The notes: generated by a model not told the origin, from the letters alone. A DNA stretch of 39,820 nucleotides from Christensenella sp. UBA6880 (GCA_002449145.1 DKCG01000026.1:1-39820); one strand, 5' to 3'. Positions 1-7,930 are shown, numbered from the stretch's first letter. A program made the numbers and translations.

Positions 1-91
1 GGAAGTGTATCGAAGTGGTCATAACGGCCCGCACTCGAAATGCGGTAACGGGGTAACTCGTTCGTGGGTTCGAATCCCACCGCTTCCGCCA
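1..91 (+). tRNA. tRNA-Ser (anticodon CGA)
   Basis: The sequence folds as a class II tRNA. The seven-pair acceptor stem joins 1-7 to 81-87 with one T-G pair. The anticodon stem CCGCA/TGCGG holds the loop CTCGAAA, giving anticodon CGA, which reads UCG (serine). A long variable arm (ACGGG paired with CTCGT) is the hallmark of tRNA-Ser, and the T arm has the usual TTCGAAT loop. The discriminator is G at 88, as expected for serine, and CCA (89-91) is encoded in the DNA. The gene starts at the window edge, so its promoter is not visible. Confidence 0.95.
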
Positions 92-97
92 AGTTGT

Positions 98-140
98 ACC
101 CAACTGAACCCCACAAAAGTTCGGTTGGGTGCTTTTTTTT
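98..140 (+). terminator. intrinsic terminator of tRNA-Ser
   Basis: CCCAACTGAAC (99-109) pairs with GTTCGGTTGGG (119-129), with a single T-G wobble, and an outer A98-T130 pair. A run of eight T follows at 133-140. It starts seven bases after the tRNA CCA end. Confidence 0.93.
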
Positions 141-143
141 ACA

Positions 144-308
144 ATTACGGGTTCAAATCTCATTACGTCACCGAGTGGGATTCGAATCCACAAACTCAAT
201 TTTTCATCATTTTACGGGTTCTAATCTCATTACACGGCTAAGTTAGATTCGAACCCGTTTCCATAATAAACTCATTTTTATTTGCCCTTCGTGGTGGTTA
301 TCGTCGCA
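144..308. repeat. T-arm-like hairpin repeat, copy 1 (left flank of accessory segment)
   Basis: This stretch is nearly identical to 2700-2864, differing by scattered substitutions and a few small changes. Each copy contains two tandem related units (about 147-197 and 212-262 here). Each unit is an imperfect palindrome in which a GGGTTC(A/T)AATCTC-type arm faces a GATTCGAA(T/C)CC-type arm. Both arms resemble the T arm of tRNAs, including the tRNA-Ser just upstream, but no complete tRNA can be folded. It resembles REP/BIME-type palindromic elements. No integrase or transposase lies between the copies. Confidence 0.8.
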
Positions 309-366
309 TAACAATCTAATTGTTTCTTATCTTACTAATTAAACAGAAAGGTAAATGACATATTTT

Positions 367-395
367 TTGTATTTTAGGGGGCAAAATGATATAAT
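367..395 (+). promoter_or_regulatory. sigma-A promoter upstream of the decayed DUF1003 gene
   Basis: TTGTAT (367-372) is separated by 17 bases from a perfect TATAAT (390-395). The nearest downstream sequence is a gene remnant, so the promoter may be left over from the intact gene. Confidence 0.6.
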
Positions 396-431
396 TCCGC
401 TATAAATTGTTCCCTAAATAATTAAAGGAGT

Positions 432-608
432 ATGATGAGCCAAAACCGTCAGGAAGAAAAAGTCGCAGGAGAGTAGAAAACGACTATAAAGTCAATCTGA
501 AAACCAAAAGAGGCATTGTACGATAAAGTTAATGTCATTCTCGCCAAGCAGTCTGCACCCGAAAAACAATTACAGGCAAATGACGGTAATAATGTCGAAA
601 AGCAATAA
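432..608 (+). pseudogene. decayed C-terminal fragment of a DUF1003-family membrane protein
   Basis: Reading across two frameshifts recovers a recognisable DUF1003 tail: MMSQNRQEEK in the first frame (from 432), then RRRVENDYKVNLK in a second frame, then LYDKVNVILAKQ and a stop at 606-608 in the third. In intact family members the MMSQNRQ and NDYKVNLKAELE segments follow the second membrane helix. The two upstream helices are missing here and in-frame stops lie before 432. The short open stretch 432-476 with a Shine-Dalgarno-like AAAGGAG is therefore probably a relic, not a real 14-codon gene. The identification rests on memory of the family pattern. Confidence 0.6.
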
Positions 609-722
609 AAACTAATTTTTATATGCTGACTTTGCATAAAAATTACAAATAAATTACAAAAAAGCAGGTAGCGCATTATACAAAAAAACCGTATAATTTA
701 AGAAAAATGTGAAAGTGCCGAT

Positions 723-972
723 ATGAGATATAAAATGGTCGCATTAGGGTTGTGCGGCGGTTCGGCTGTCGAAACAATAAAATGAAAGAATGTAAAATCC
801 GACGATATGCTCACATTATCTTTTATCTTTCTCCGGCTTCGCGCCCATTGACGCAAAATATACCAATGGCGTCCGACGTGCCGGACTGCCCGATGAACTG
901 TCCGCCGAACATATTGCGGAGAGCGCTCGAAAATCGGATTTTCTTGCCGACCGGCTTTGGTCGTTTGTTTAA
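723..972 (+). pseudogene. unrecognised frameshifted gene remnant
   Basis: An ATG at 723 opens a 20-codon frame that stops at 783-785. A second frame, open from 796 to the TAA at 970-972, encodes a protein-like C-terminus containing RRAGLPDELSAEHIAES and ending in LWSFV. Its charged, helix-forming composition contrasts with the surrounding noncoding DNA and suggests the tail of a once-longer protein. I do not recognise the family. The stop lies just before the ribosome-binding site of the following hydrolase gene. Confidence 0.35.
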
Positions 973-994
973 GAAAAGTGAGGAATAATGAAAT

Positions 995-1792
995 ATGGAA
1001 CAATACCGCTTAGATAAAGCGCCTGTTGTCTATTACATCAGCAGCAGAGAAAATGCAGAGTGGGTGCTTTTTATACACGCTGCCTTTGTAAATCACAATA
1101 TGTATCGAACACAAGTCGACTATTTTCAAGATAAGTATAATATTCTTACTCTTGACATTATCGGTCACGGTAAATCGACGAAAACCCGAAAAGGCGACGG
1201 CATATGCAATATGTCGGCGTGGATATACGAAATTCTGAAGGCGGAAAATATTAAAAAAATACATATTGTCGGGATTTCGTTAGGGGCTATATTGGCTCAA
1301 GACTTTGCTAATCGGTATCCGGAAGTCGTACAGTCGCTTGCCTGCTTCGGCGGTTACGATATAAATAATTTCGATGTCGAAATGCAAAAGAAAAACGGTA
1401 AATCACAGATGCTTATGATGATCAAAGCCTTATTTTCAATCAAATGGTTTGCGAAGTCGAATATGAAAATATCTGCCTATACTTTGCAGGCTCAGCGGAA
1501 TTTTTATGAGATGAATGTTCAATTCCCGAAGAAATCGTTCAGGTATTTATCGTCTTTAAGCAGTATGGTAAATGTTCATCAATCAAAACGAAGAAAATAT
1601 CCTTTGCTGATCGGCTGCGGAAAGCACGATATTCCTATGGAATTATCAGCCATAGAAACATGGAAGAAAAACGAGCCGCAATGCAGTGTGATTGTTTTTG
1701 AAAACGCGGGACATTGTGTGAATATGGACGCACCTCAAAAATTTAATTCGGTCATGGAGGAATTTTGGCTGAACGGGAATCTTAAACGTTAG
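995..1792 (+). CDS. alpha/beta hydrolase
   Basis: A 265-residue cytoplasmic alpha/beta-hydrolase-fold protein with no signal peptide. The nucleophile elbow GISLG (Ser95) lies in the expected place after strand 5. An HAAF oxyanion-loop motif is near residue 28, the acid is probably Asp212 in GKHDIP, and the catalytic His240 is in NAGHCVN. The family includes esterases, lipases and C-C bond hydrolases, so the substrate cannot be told. The ATG at 995 is preceded by GTGAGGA (979-985); an earlier ATG at 988 in another frame stops after nine codons. Codon use is AT-rich compared with the genes after 6 kb, in line with the accessory nature of this repeat-bracketed segment. Confidence 0.85.
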   Translation: MEQYRLDKAPVVYYISSRENAEWVLFIHAAFVNHNMYRTQVDYFQDKYNILTLDIIGHGKSTKTRKGDGICNMSAWIYEILKAENIKKIHIVGISLGAILAQDFANRYPEVVQSLACFGGYDINNFDVEMQKKNGKSQMLMMIKALFSIKWFAKSNMKISAYTLQAQRNFYEMNVQFPKKSFRYLSSLSSMVNVHQSKRRKYPLLIGCGKHDIPMELSAIETWKKNEPQCSVIVFENAGHCVNMDAPQKFNSVMEEFWLNGNLKR

Positions 1793-1905
1793 AAGCCGTC
1801 GGATATATTGCCCTACGAAAATGACGGGTGAATTTACGAATAGAGCAAAAAGCGAATAAATCGAATTCTATGGGCAAATAAACCGAAAATTGCAAGAAAT
1901 AATAT

Positions 1906-2430
1906 ATGAACACTTTGATTATATACGGCAGTCAGTATGGCACAACAAAGCGATATGCGGAAAAATTTGCGGAAATGACGCATTTCCCCGTTATCGGCTA
2001 TGAGGATATAAAAACTTTAGCGGATTATGAGAGAATAATCTATTTCGGTGCTTTATACGCAAGCGGCATTAAAGGGTTAAAGGGTACGGTTAAAGACTTA
2101 TCTCCGAATACAAAGTTGATTGTCGTGACGGTGGGATTGGCGGATGTATCCGATAAAGAAAATATAAAGAATATCAGAAATTCCGTAATAAAACAAGTGC
2201 CGAAGCATTTGTTAAAATCTTTATCCGTTTTTCACTTAAGAGGCGGCATAGATTACGGTAAATTGCATTTCAATCACAAGATTATGATGAAAATGGTATA
2301 TCGTTCCGTTAAAAGCAAGCCAACCGAAAGTCTTACGCAAGAAGATAAGGCGTTTATAGAAACCTACAACAAAAAAGTTGATTTTGTCGATTACGATTCT
2401 CTGAATCAAATTGCAGAGGCGATTCAATAA
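1906..2430 (+). CDS. flavodoxin-domain protein (HemG/flavodoxin_5-like)
   Basis: A 174-residue flavodoxin-like protein. The N-terminal strand and phosphate-binding loop read YGSQYGTTKRYAEKFA (residues 7-22), and a YFGALYASGIKG segment near residue 46 matches the second FMN-contacting loop of the flavodoxin_5 family, which includes menaquinone-dependent protoporphyrinogen oxidase (HemG). It probably binds FMN and transfers electrons. No heme genes are nearby, so a HemG role is only a family-level guess. No convincing Shine-Dalgarno sequence precedes the ATG at 1906. The 113 bases before it hold nothing recognisable. Confidence 0.8.
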   Translation: MNTLIIYGSQYGTTKRYAEKFAEMTHFPVIGYEDIKTLADYERIIYFGALYASGIKGLKGTVKDLSPNTKLIVVTVGLADVSDKENIKNIRNSVIKQVPKHLLKSLSVFHLRGGIDYGKLHFNHKIMMKMVYRSVKSKPTESLTQEDKAFIETYNKKVDFVDYDSLNQIAEAIQ

Positions 2431-2460
2431 ATTTCGGTTTAAGGATAGGTTGATTATTGA

Positions 2461-2489
2461 TTGTACACATTAACTTTTCAGCATAAACT
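2461..2489 (+). promoter_or_regulatory. promoter of the DUF4177 gene
   Basis: TTGTAC (2461-2466), 17-base spacer, TAAACT (2484-2489). It sits 36 bases before the start codon and gives the small gene its own transcript. Confidence 0.5.
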
Positions 2490-2524
2490 TGCAAAAGAAT
2501 AATAATAAGAAAAAGGAGTTTTTT

Positions 2525-2698
2525 ATGAAATATAAAACGGTCGTATTAAAATACAACCCATGCGCTAACAAGATGGCAGAAGAAGTTGAAAAGGTTGCAA
2601 ACGAATATGCCGAAAAAGGATGGAAACTCATAACGTTTTCCGTTACTCTTTCGGCAAAAGCCATACTTGTATTTGAAGTTTCCAACGCGGAACAATGA
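2525..2698 (+). CDS. DUF4177-like small protein
   Basis: A 57-residue protein beginning MKYKTVVLKY. The pattern of a first strand (YKTVVL), a helix (MAEEVEKVANEYAEKGWKL) and a second strand (ITFSVTLSAKAILVFE) is that of the DUF4177 family of small proteins of unknown function. The ATG at 2525 is chosen because GGAG (2515-2518) lies six bases upstream. A start 36 bases earlier would place this ribosome-binding site inside the gene. The stop codon ends two bases before the right-hand direct repeat. Confidence 0.75.
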   Translation: MKYKTVVLKYNPCANKMAEEVEKVANEYAEKGWKLITFSVTLSAKAILVFEVSNAEQ

Positions 2699-2699
2699 A

Positions 2700-2864
2700 A
2701 TTACGGGTTCAAATCTCATTGCGTCACCGAGTGGGATTCGAATCCACAAACTCATTTTTTTCGTCATTTTACGGGTTCTAATCTCATTGCACGGCTAAGT
2801 GAGATTCGAACCCATTGCCATATTTTACTCGATTTTATTTGCCATTCGCGGTGGTTACCAGCGA
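2700..2864. repeat. T-arm-like hairpin repeat, copy 2 (right flank of accessory segment)
   Basis: Second copy of the element at 144-308, in the same orientation, with two tandem palindromic units. In the second unit GGGTTCTAATCTC and GAGATTCGAACCC pair with one mismatch. The first unit again carries the T-arm-like GTGGGATTCGAATCCAC. The few base-pair differences from copy 1 suggest an old duplication. Confidence 0.8.
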
Positions 2865-2925
2865 TTCGTATGAACTGTTTTTTATTTTTGCAGGTGTTGC
2901 ACTTGAAAGTATAATTCACCCCTTA

Positions 2926-2962
2926 CAAAAAGAGTATCGGCACTTTAAGTGCCGATACTCTT
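2926..2962 (-). terminator. intrinsic terminator of the membrane hydrolase gene
   Basis: A long perfect hairpin (2931-2961, arm AGAGTATCGGCAC) is followed on the minus strand by a T run (A run at 2927-2931 of the plus strand). It lies about 40 bases past the stop at 2999. Nothing else is seen between 2864 and 2999. Confidence 0.85.
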
Positions 2963-2998
2963 GCACATTATATGTGCTAAAGGGGGGGGAAGTACAGT

Positions 2999-5014
2999 TT
3001 ATCCAAGCACATATGCAAACGACGCCGCAGTATTTGCGCAGGTCATCATCGTGAACAAAAGCGTGTTGATGATTGCACCGAGCCAAATATTTCCTGTTTT
3101 TGCCGTTATTCTTCTCGAGATCACCGTTGCGACTGCAAGAATAGGAACCATCGGGATGAGCACTATATAGCCGAGTGCCATGTCTTTTTGCCACAAGACG
3201 CCGGATGTCGTGAATACGCCGTATTGGATCGATATCATCAAAAGCACGCCGATGATGTTGAAGAATATATTGATCAGGATCGTCGCCCATTCAGGGATAT
3301 TCTTTGCTCTGAAGCCTTCGTTGAAGAGTGCGCTGACGCTGAAGAATATGCCGAAGAAAAGAGCATATCTCATCATTGTAGGCAACATTTCGATGTTGAA
3401 AACTTTGATTGCCAGAGTCCAAATTCTGAAATCGACCGTCCATATCTGCCAATTTATGTAAGTGACGATATAAACGCTTGCCACTGCGATTATGCCGAGA
3501 AGGAATGTTTTTGCAAGACCAACAAAACCTGTCGGAATTCTGCCTGCCGCAAACGGATTTTCTGTGAAGCGAGGTGCGTTTTCTTTGTATCTGAAACGGT
3601 TTACTACGCCGTTGACAGCCCAAAGGAACAACACCACGGCAAGAGCAAAGAGTGCGGTGCATACTGCCCATATGCAGACCCAGTTGGTTGTATCTTGCGG
3701 ATAAAGTTGCGTATTAGGGAAGAATTTTTCGCCGAATTCCGTGCATATCGGGCGAATTGTAAGTCCCGAAAAGATTGCGACAGCTATTGCGCCTATCCAG
3801 TAGGTCAGATTCTTTTGTACGCCGCGCAACGGAGTCGGATCGATCGGTTTGTTGCCGACCCACACCATTTCGCCGTTTTCGTTGACGACTTGTTGCCCTC
3901 CGGCGATGGTTTTGAAAAATCTTGTTTTAAGAAGAAGCCCTACGAGCGGGAAGATCATGGCAATGACAGCGATGAGACCGAGAAGAGAGAACATCTCCTT
4001 AACCCACCATGTCTGATGACTTTCGGCAAGATATTTGTGCCCCGACGGAGTGCCGAATGCGTTGTAGAAGAAATTTACAACAGCACTTGCGCCGTCGACG
4101 GATTCATGGTTTTGAGGGTGAACGCCGGGAATTTCATAAATTGCTCTGAATGTTCCGTCGACAGCCTGCCCTCCTTGCGTGGTGACAAGTACGCCGCCTT
4201 CTGCGGTCTGCTTATAGATGCCTTTGTTCACGATGGTGTCTTCCGCTGTAAGCCCCAGGAATTTTTTCGCGGTTGCCGTGTTGAGGTAGTCTCGCGAAAT
4301 CGTTCCGCCGTTTTCTTTTGTAGTGAAGAAGAATTCATCGTCTTTGGCTTTGAGAAAACCGACGGAAACATCGGCACCGGCGCCCATAAACGAACTCCAT
4401 GCCTGCATCAATCCCGCAGAAACAATTCCGATATCCTTGTCGGCAGCGAGAGTTGCGGCTGTTGTATATCCGCCCATAGAGTGACCCGAAATGCCTATTT
4501 TGGACTTATCTACGATGTCAAGGTTATAAAGGTATTTGGCAGAGTCATACAATCCGTCGGTCGCCATCATGGCATTTTTATTGTCGTTGTTGTTGTAATT
4601 GCCGTGTCCTTTGCGGTCGACGGTAAGCACGATAAACCCGCGACGTGCAAGCTCGATTGCGTTTTGCAGTTGCATTTCGCGGTTGTTTAGATAGCCGTGC
4701 GTGAGTACGACTGCGGGAAGCGGATTATCTTTGCTTGCGTTTTTGGGAACAAACAAAATGCCCGAAACGACTTTACCTTTAACTTCGGTTTCGACTTCCG
4801 CTGTGCTTCCGTCCTCATTCGTTTTGGTGGTCGTGATACTTCCTGTGTTGGTTGCGTCTCTCAAATCGGTTACCGTTACGGTGAAGCCGTCCGATTGAAC
4901 GCAAGACGCACAGAAACTGCTTACGAGAATAACAAGCAAACATACTGCAAGAAAAATAAGGTTGACCTTGTTTTTTTTGCAGAAAGTAACGATGCTGTTT
5001 TTTACGTAGTCCAT
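2999..5014 (-). CDS. membrane-anchored alpha/beta hydrolase with C-terminal multi-helix domain
   Basis: A 671-residue fusion. Residues 18-38 form an N-terminal membrane helix or uncleaved signal. Residues about 80-320 are an alpha/beta hydrolase of the dienelactone-hydrolase/prolyl-oligopeptidase type, with LTHGYLNNREM (oxyanion region), nucleophile GHSMGG (Ser179) and His299 or His303 in GVHPQNHES as the likely catalytic histidine. Residues about 340-671 contain about seven to eight hydrophobic helices with no transport motif I recognise. A hydrolase facing outside the cell is the simplest topology. AAGGAG precedes the ATG (5012-5014 on the plus strand). The divergent PocR/AraC regulator shares the promoter region and probably controls it. 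The substrate is unknown. Confidence 0.8.
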   Translation of the reverse strand: MDYVKNSIVTFCKKNKVNLIFLAVCLLVILVSSFCASCVQSDGFTVTVTDLRDATNTGSITTTKTNEDGSTAEVETEVKGKVVSGILFVPKNASKDNPLPAVVLTHGYLNNREMQLQNAIELARRGFIVLTVDRKGHGNYNNNDNKNAMMATDGLYDSAKYLYNLDIVDKSKIGISGHSMGGYTTAATLAADKDIGIVSAGLMQAWSSFMGAGADVSVGFLKAKDDEFFFTTKENGGTISRDYLNTATAKKFLGLTAEDTIVNKGIYKQTAEGGVLVTTQGGQAVDGTFRAIYEIPGVHPQNHESVDGASAVVNFFYNAFGTPSGHKYLAESHQTWWVKEMFSLLGLIAVIAMIFPLVGLLLKTRFFKTIAGGQQVVNENGEMVWVGNKPIDPTPLRGVQKNLTYWIGAIAVAIFSGLTIRPICTEFGEKFFPNTQLYPQDTTNWVCIWAVCTALFALAVVLFLWAVNGVVNRFRYKENAPRFTENPFAAGRIPTGFVGLAKTFLLGIIAVASVYIVTYINWQIWTVDFRIWTLAIKVFNIEMLPTMMRYALFFGIFFSVSALFNEGFRAKNIPEWATILINIFFNIIGVLLMISIQYGVFTTSGVLWQKDMALGYIVLIPMVPILAVATVISRRITAKTGNIWLGAIINTLLFTMMTCANTAASFAYVLG

Positions 5015-5092
5015 AATTTTTCTCCTTATATAAATTTTATTTTTTTAATTTTTAACCGTCAGCTTCTGCTTTACGACGGTGTTGTCGATTTA

Positions 5093-5121
5093 AATATACA
5101 ATTTGTAAAAAATAATTACAA
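5093..5121 (-). promoter_or_regulatory. promoter of the membrane hydrolase
   Basis: On the minus strand: TTGTAA (5116-5121), 17 bases, TATATT (5093-5098). The -35 box directly abuts the -35 box of the regulator gene (5122). Downstream, ACCGTC and GACGGT (about 5056-5081) can pair in the leader. Confidence 0.65.
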
Positions 5122-5150
5122 TTGACAATCTTGCTCAATTGGTGTAAAAT
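5122..5150 (+). promoter_or_regulatory. promoter of the PocR/AraC regulator
   Basis: TTGACA (5122-5127), 17 bases, TAAAAT (5145-5150). CAATTG repeats lie within and beside it and could be regulator half-sites. It is back-to-back with the hydrolase promoter. Confidence 0.7.
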
Positions 5151-5214
5151 TAAATTGTAAAAAATAGACAACAAAATGTAATAAAAGATGAGAAAATGCA
5201 ATTTATAGGTGTTT

Positions 5215-6081
5215 ATGGCAAGTAGATTCGAAGAATTTATCGATATAGAAAAATTTAAAAAGGCACTGAATTATGCCGCACAGGCAACAGGATTGGCTTT
5301 TTCGGTGCTTGACCCGCTCGGAAAAGTCATAATAAGTCCGATGAACGAAGCGGAGTTTTGCAAAGAGGCAAGAAAAGACCATCAAGTTGCGTTCACATGC
5401 GTAGACTGCATCGTCCATTCCGCAATAGCGGCAGCAAAGAGCAAGAGGACGCATTTTTTCAAATGCCAGTACGACATTTTGGAATTCGTCGTGCCGATTT
5501 TTATAAACGGAGAATATGTCGCAGCCGTTTGCGGCGGAGAAGTGTGCGTCGATATTAACGATCATGTGGATTATGTTTATCCCAAGGAAAAGTTCGATGA
5601 TAGGTTGACGGAACTATACGGCGAAATTAAAGTCGTTGAGAAAGAAAGATACTATTCGGCGACAAAACTCGTCGAGATGATGGTCAACAATTTGTCGAGT
5701 CTGGACATCATGCTCAAAATCGCAACTGCAAGTGTTGAATCTAACAAAGTTGACGACAGAGTGAAAAAAGCGGTTGATTATATCCACAACAATTATTCGA
5801 AAAAAATTACTTCCGCACAACTTGCCAAGTTGTCTTGCGTGAGCGAAAACTATTTTTCAAAGTTATTCATGCGCATTATGAAAACAAATGTCGGCGATTA
5901 CATTGCTGCGTATCGTATTGAAAAAGCAAAAAATTATTTGTTGCAAACAGATTTAAAGGTCGGCAAAGTTGCCGAAATAGTAGGTTTTGAAGATCCTGCG
6001 TATTTTCATCGTATTTTCAAAAGATATACATCTATGACACCTAATGCGTTTCGCAAATCAATAAACCCTATGCATAGTTGA
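5215..6081 (+). CDS. PocR-domain AraC-family transcriptional regulator
   Basis: A 288-residue regulator. The N-terminal half (about residues 5-170) is a PocR sensory domain, a PAS-like ligand domain with conserved cysteines (FCKEARKDH, CVDC, FFKCQYDILEF) and the typical VPIFINGEYVAAVCGGEV strand pair. The C-terminal ~100 residues are an AraC double helix-turn-helix (ITSAQLAKLSCVSENYFSKLF, then VGKVAEIVGFEDPAYFHRIFKRY). PocR domains are known from regulators of propanediol use and similar pathways and bind small hydrocarbon-type ligands. ATG 5215 follows TAGG by five bases; a GTG two codons upstream (5209) is also possible. It is divergent from the membrane hydrolase, its most likely target. 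Confidence 0.88.
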   Translation: MASRFEEFIDIEKFKKALNYAAQATGLAFSVLDPLGKVIISPMNEAEFCKEARKDHQVAFTCVDCIVHSAIAAAKSKRTHFFKCQYDILEFVVPIFINGEYVAAVCGGEVCVDINDHVDYVYPKEKFDDRLTELYGEIKVVEKERYYSATKLVEMMVNNLSSLDIMLKIATASVESNKVDDRVKKAVDYIHNNYSKKITSAQLAKLSCVSENYFSKLFMRIMKTNVGDYIAAYRIEKAKNYLLQTDLKVGKVAEIVGFEDPAYFHRIFKRYTSMTPNAFRKSINPMHS

Positions 6082-6167
6082 TATGTCTTTACTATCTTTT
6101 CCAAACCGTTTTGTTAAGTAAATAAAGCAATATGAACTTAAACAATAAGCCAAATTCTAAAAATAAA

Positions 6168-6190
6168 CAGCCTCTTTTAAGGCTGCTTTT
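6168..6190. terminator. bidirectional terminator between pocR-like gene and clc
   Basis: CAGCCT (6168-6173) pairs with AGGCTG (6180-6185), followed by CTTTT on the plus strand and a T-rich tract on the minus strand. It serves both converging genes. Confidence 0.7.
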
Positions 6191-6233
6191 GAGCAAAGAC
6201 ATGGTTATCTATTGAGAAAACAATGCAATAAAC

Positions 6234-7898
6234 TTACGATATTGATGAATCATCCGATTTTTTCGATTCTGATTTATGCTTTTTGTTCGAAAAAAGGTGT
6301 TTCCTCGGTTTTACGATTTCGTCCACGGACACTTTGAAGTTGTCGTAGTCCACACATTCGGCTTGTATGCTCAATTCGTCGCCGACTTGCAAGACCGTAT
6401 CCGACGAGGGAACGATTGAAACGCCGTCGCGCTTTATCGAACGTATGAGCAAGTTGCTCGGCCAAAGCACGTCGCGAATGGGTTTGTGCATAGCAATCGA
6501 GCCGTCCTCGACGGTTGCGACGTACGTTTGTTTGGTGAGGTGAACGTGCTGCTCGTCGAGAATACTGTCGAGCAGTTCGTCGTAAATGGACCTTGCGCCG
6601 CACACTTCGCTCACCATATATCCGAAGGACACGCCCAAGACGACGGGCACGAGCAGAGTGAATTGCCACGTGAGTTCCACGACCATAATTATTGCCGTAA
6701 GCGGCGCTTTGACGATTGTGGCAAAGAACGTTGCCATACAAATCATAACTATGCAATCGGCGTATTCTGCGGGCATACCCCACGCGACGCCGAGTTTTGC
6801 GACGAGAGTGCCGATACACGCGCCTATTGCGAGCATAGGAATGAATATTCCGCAAGGCACGCCCGCGCCGAGATTGAGCGCAGTGGCGATAACTCGCATT
6901 ACGAGTACGAGAATAAGCGTAACAACGACGGGTGACGAGAATATGATCGCAACGCTTTGCTCTGTCGTTCCTCCGTGTGTTCCCAACGACTCGATAAACG
7001 AGTGGCCGCCGCCCATAACTGAAGAGGTGATGAGCCCGAAAACGCCTGCGAATATAAACGGGAACAGCAGTTTGAGATAGGTTGTCGTAAGAGCGTTTTT
7101 CGTTTGAATTTTCGCGAAAAGTTTTTTCGACAACAAGCAAAGATTGTAAAATCCGAATCCGCAAATCCCGCTCACCACGGCGGCAAGCGCAACGAATCCG
7201 TAACTTTTGAGGGGAATCTGAATGAGGTTGAACGAGGAAAGAGTGCCTTCGACGGGCATATTCATCCATCCGTAAAGGGCGTTTCTTGTTATGATTGCGC
7301 TAAGCACAGACGAGAATGCACAAATGAAGATAGCGGGCGTAAAACGTCTGTGCGCTTCTTCGAAGGCGAACGTGATTCCCGTAAGCGGCGCATTGAAAGC
7401 AACCGCAAGACCTGCGCACGCGCCGCCCGTGATTTGATAGCGTTTTTCCATATCCGTACAGCGCAAAAGTTTGCTCGTGCCATCGCCGCAAGTCGCGCCG
7501 ATAAACATACTCGGACCTTCCGCACCGGCAGTCAAGCCGGACAGTATGCACACGAGGCAGGAAGCCGCCATAGCGGGCAGGGATTTGTACCATTTGAGTT
7601 CGAGCAAACCTCTTGCCGCGCCTTCCGTTTGGGGAATACCGCTTCCGCGAACCATAGGAACGAATTTTGAAACCGTAGCGATTGCAAAAGCGATTATTGC
7701 AAGCGCGGCGAAAAGCAAGGGCACGAAAGCGGGGTTTTCGCGCACAAGAGCGTAGACGTCCTTTGAATACTTCGAGAACAAATCCGCCGCGATATTGAAA
7801 AACGTCACGACGATACCCGAAAAAATGCCGGTTACGATACCCACCGCCATAAGTTGAACGCCGTGCCTATACAATCTTGACAAAATGTTTTTGTTCAT
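6234..7898 (-). CDS. ClC-family H+/Cl- antiporter with RCK-C domain
   Basis: A 554-residue ClC protein with 10 or more membrane helices. Selectivity-filter motifs are present: GSGIP (85-89), GAEGPS (125-130, Glu127 as gating glutamate) and GAGVPCGIFIP. The FAFEEAHRRF segment carries the internal proton glutamate (Glu180/181), which points to proton-coupled exchange and not a passive channel. The filter is GxEGP, so it is not the fluoride-type CLC-F. Residues about 450-530 form a TrkA-C/RCK-C ligand-binding domain (VGDELSIQAE), followed by a charged Lys/Ser tail. The ribosome-binding site before the ATG is weak. Confidence 0.93.
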   Translation of the reverse strand: MNKNILSRLYRHGVQLMAVGIVTGIFSGIVVTFFNIAADLFSKYSKDVYALVRENPAFVPLLFAALAIIAFAIATVSKFVPMVRGSGIPQTEGAARGLLELKWYKSLPAMAASCLVCILSGLTAGAEGPSMFIGATCGDGTSKLLRCTDMEKRYQITGGACAGLAVAFNAPLTGITFAFEEAHRRFTPAIFICAFSSVLSAIITRNALYGWMNMPVEGTLSSFNLIQIPLKSYGFVALAAVVSGICGFGFYNLCLLSKKLFAKIQTKNALTTTYLKLLFPFIFAGVFGLITSSVMGGGHSFIESLGTHGGTTEQSVAIIFSSPVVVTLILVLVMRVIATALNLGAGVPCGIFIPMLAIGACIGTLVAKLGVAWGMPAEYADCIVMICMATFFATIVKAPLTAIIMVVELTWQFTLLVPVVLGVSFGYMVSEVCGARSIYDELLDSILDEQHVHLTKQTYVATVEDGSIAMHKPIRDVLWPSNLLIRSIKRDGVSIVPSSDTVLQVGDELSIQAECVDYDNFKVSVDEIVKPRKHLFSNKKHKSESKKSDDSSIS

Positions 7899-7930
7899 AA
7901 TCGTGTACCGTTTGTTTTAAATCCGCTTGC

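Noticed and set aside
144..308. Additional tRNA genes or classical attL/attR sites
   Set aside because: Only T-arm-like pieces exist, with no acceptor, D or anticodon arms. The match to the tRNA-Ser 3' end is imperfect and no integrase is present.
3188..4690. A 500-codon open frame opposite the membrane hydrolase
   Set aside because: It is a shadow of the real gene: cysteine- and arginine-rich, with no domain, while the minus-strand frame has clear hydrolase motifs, a ribosome-binding site and promoter.
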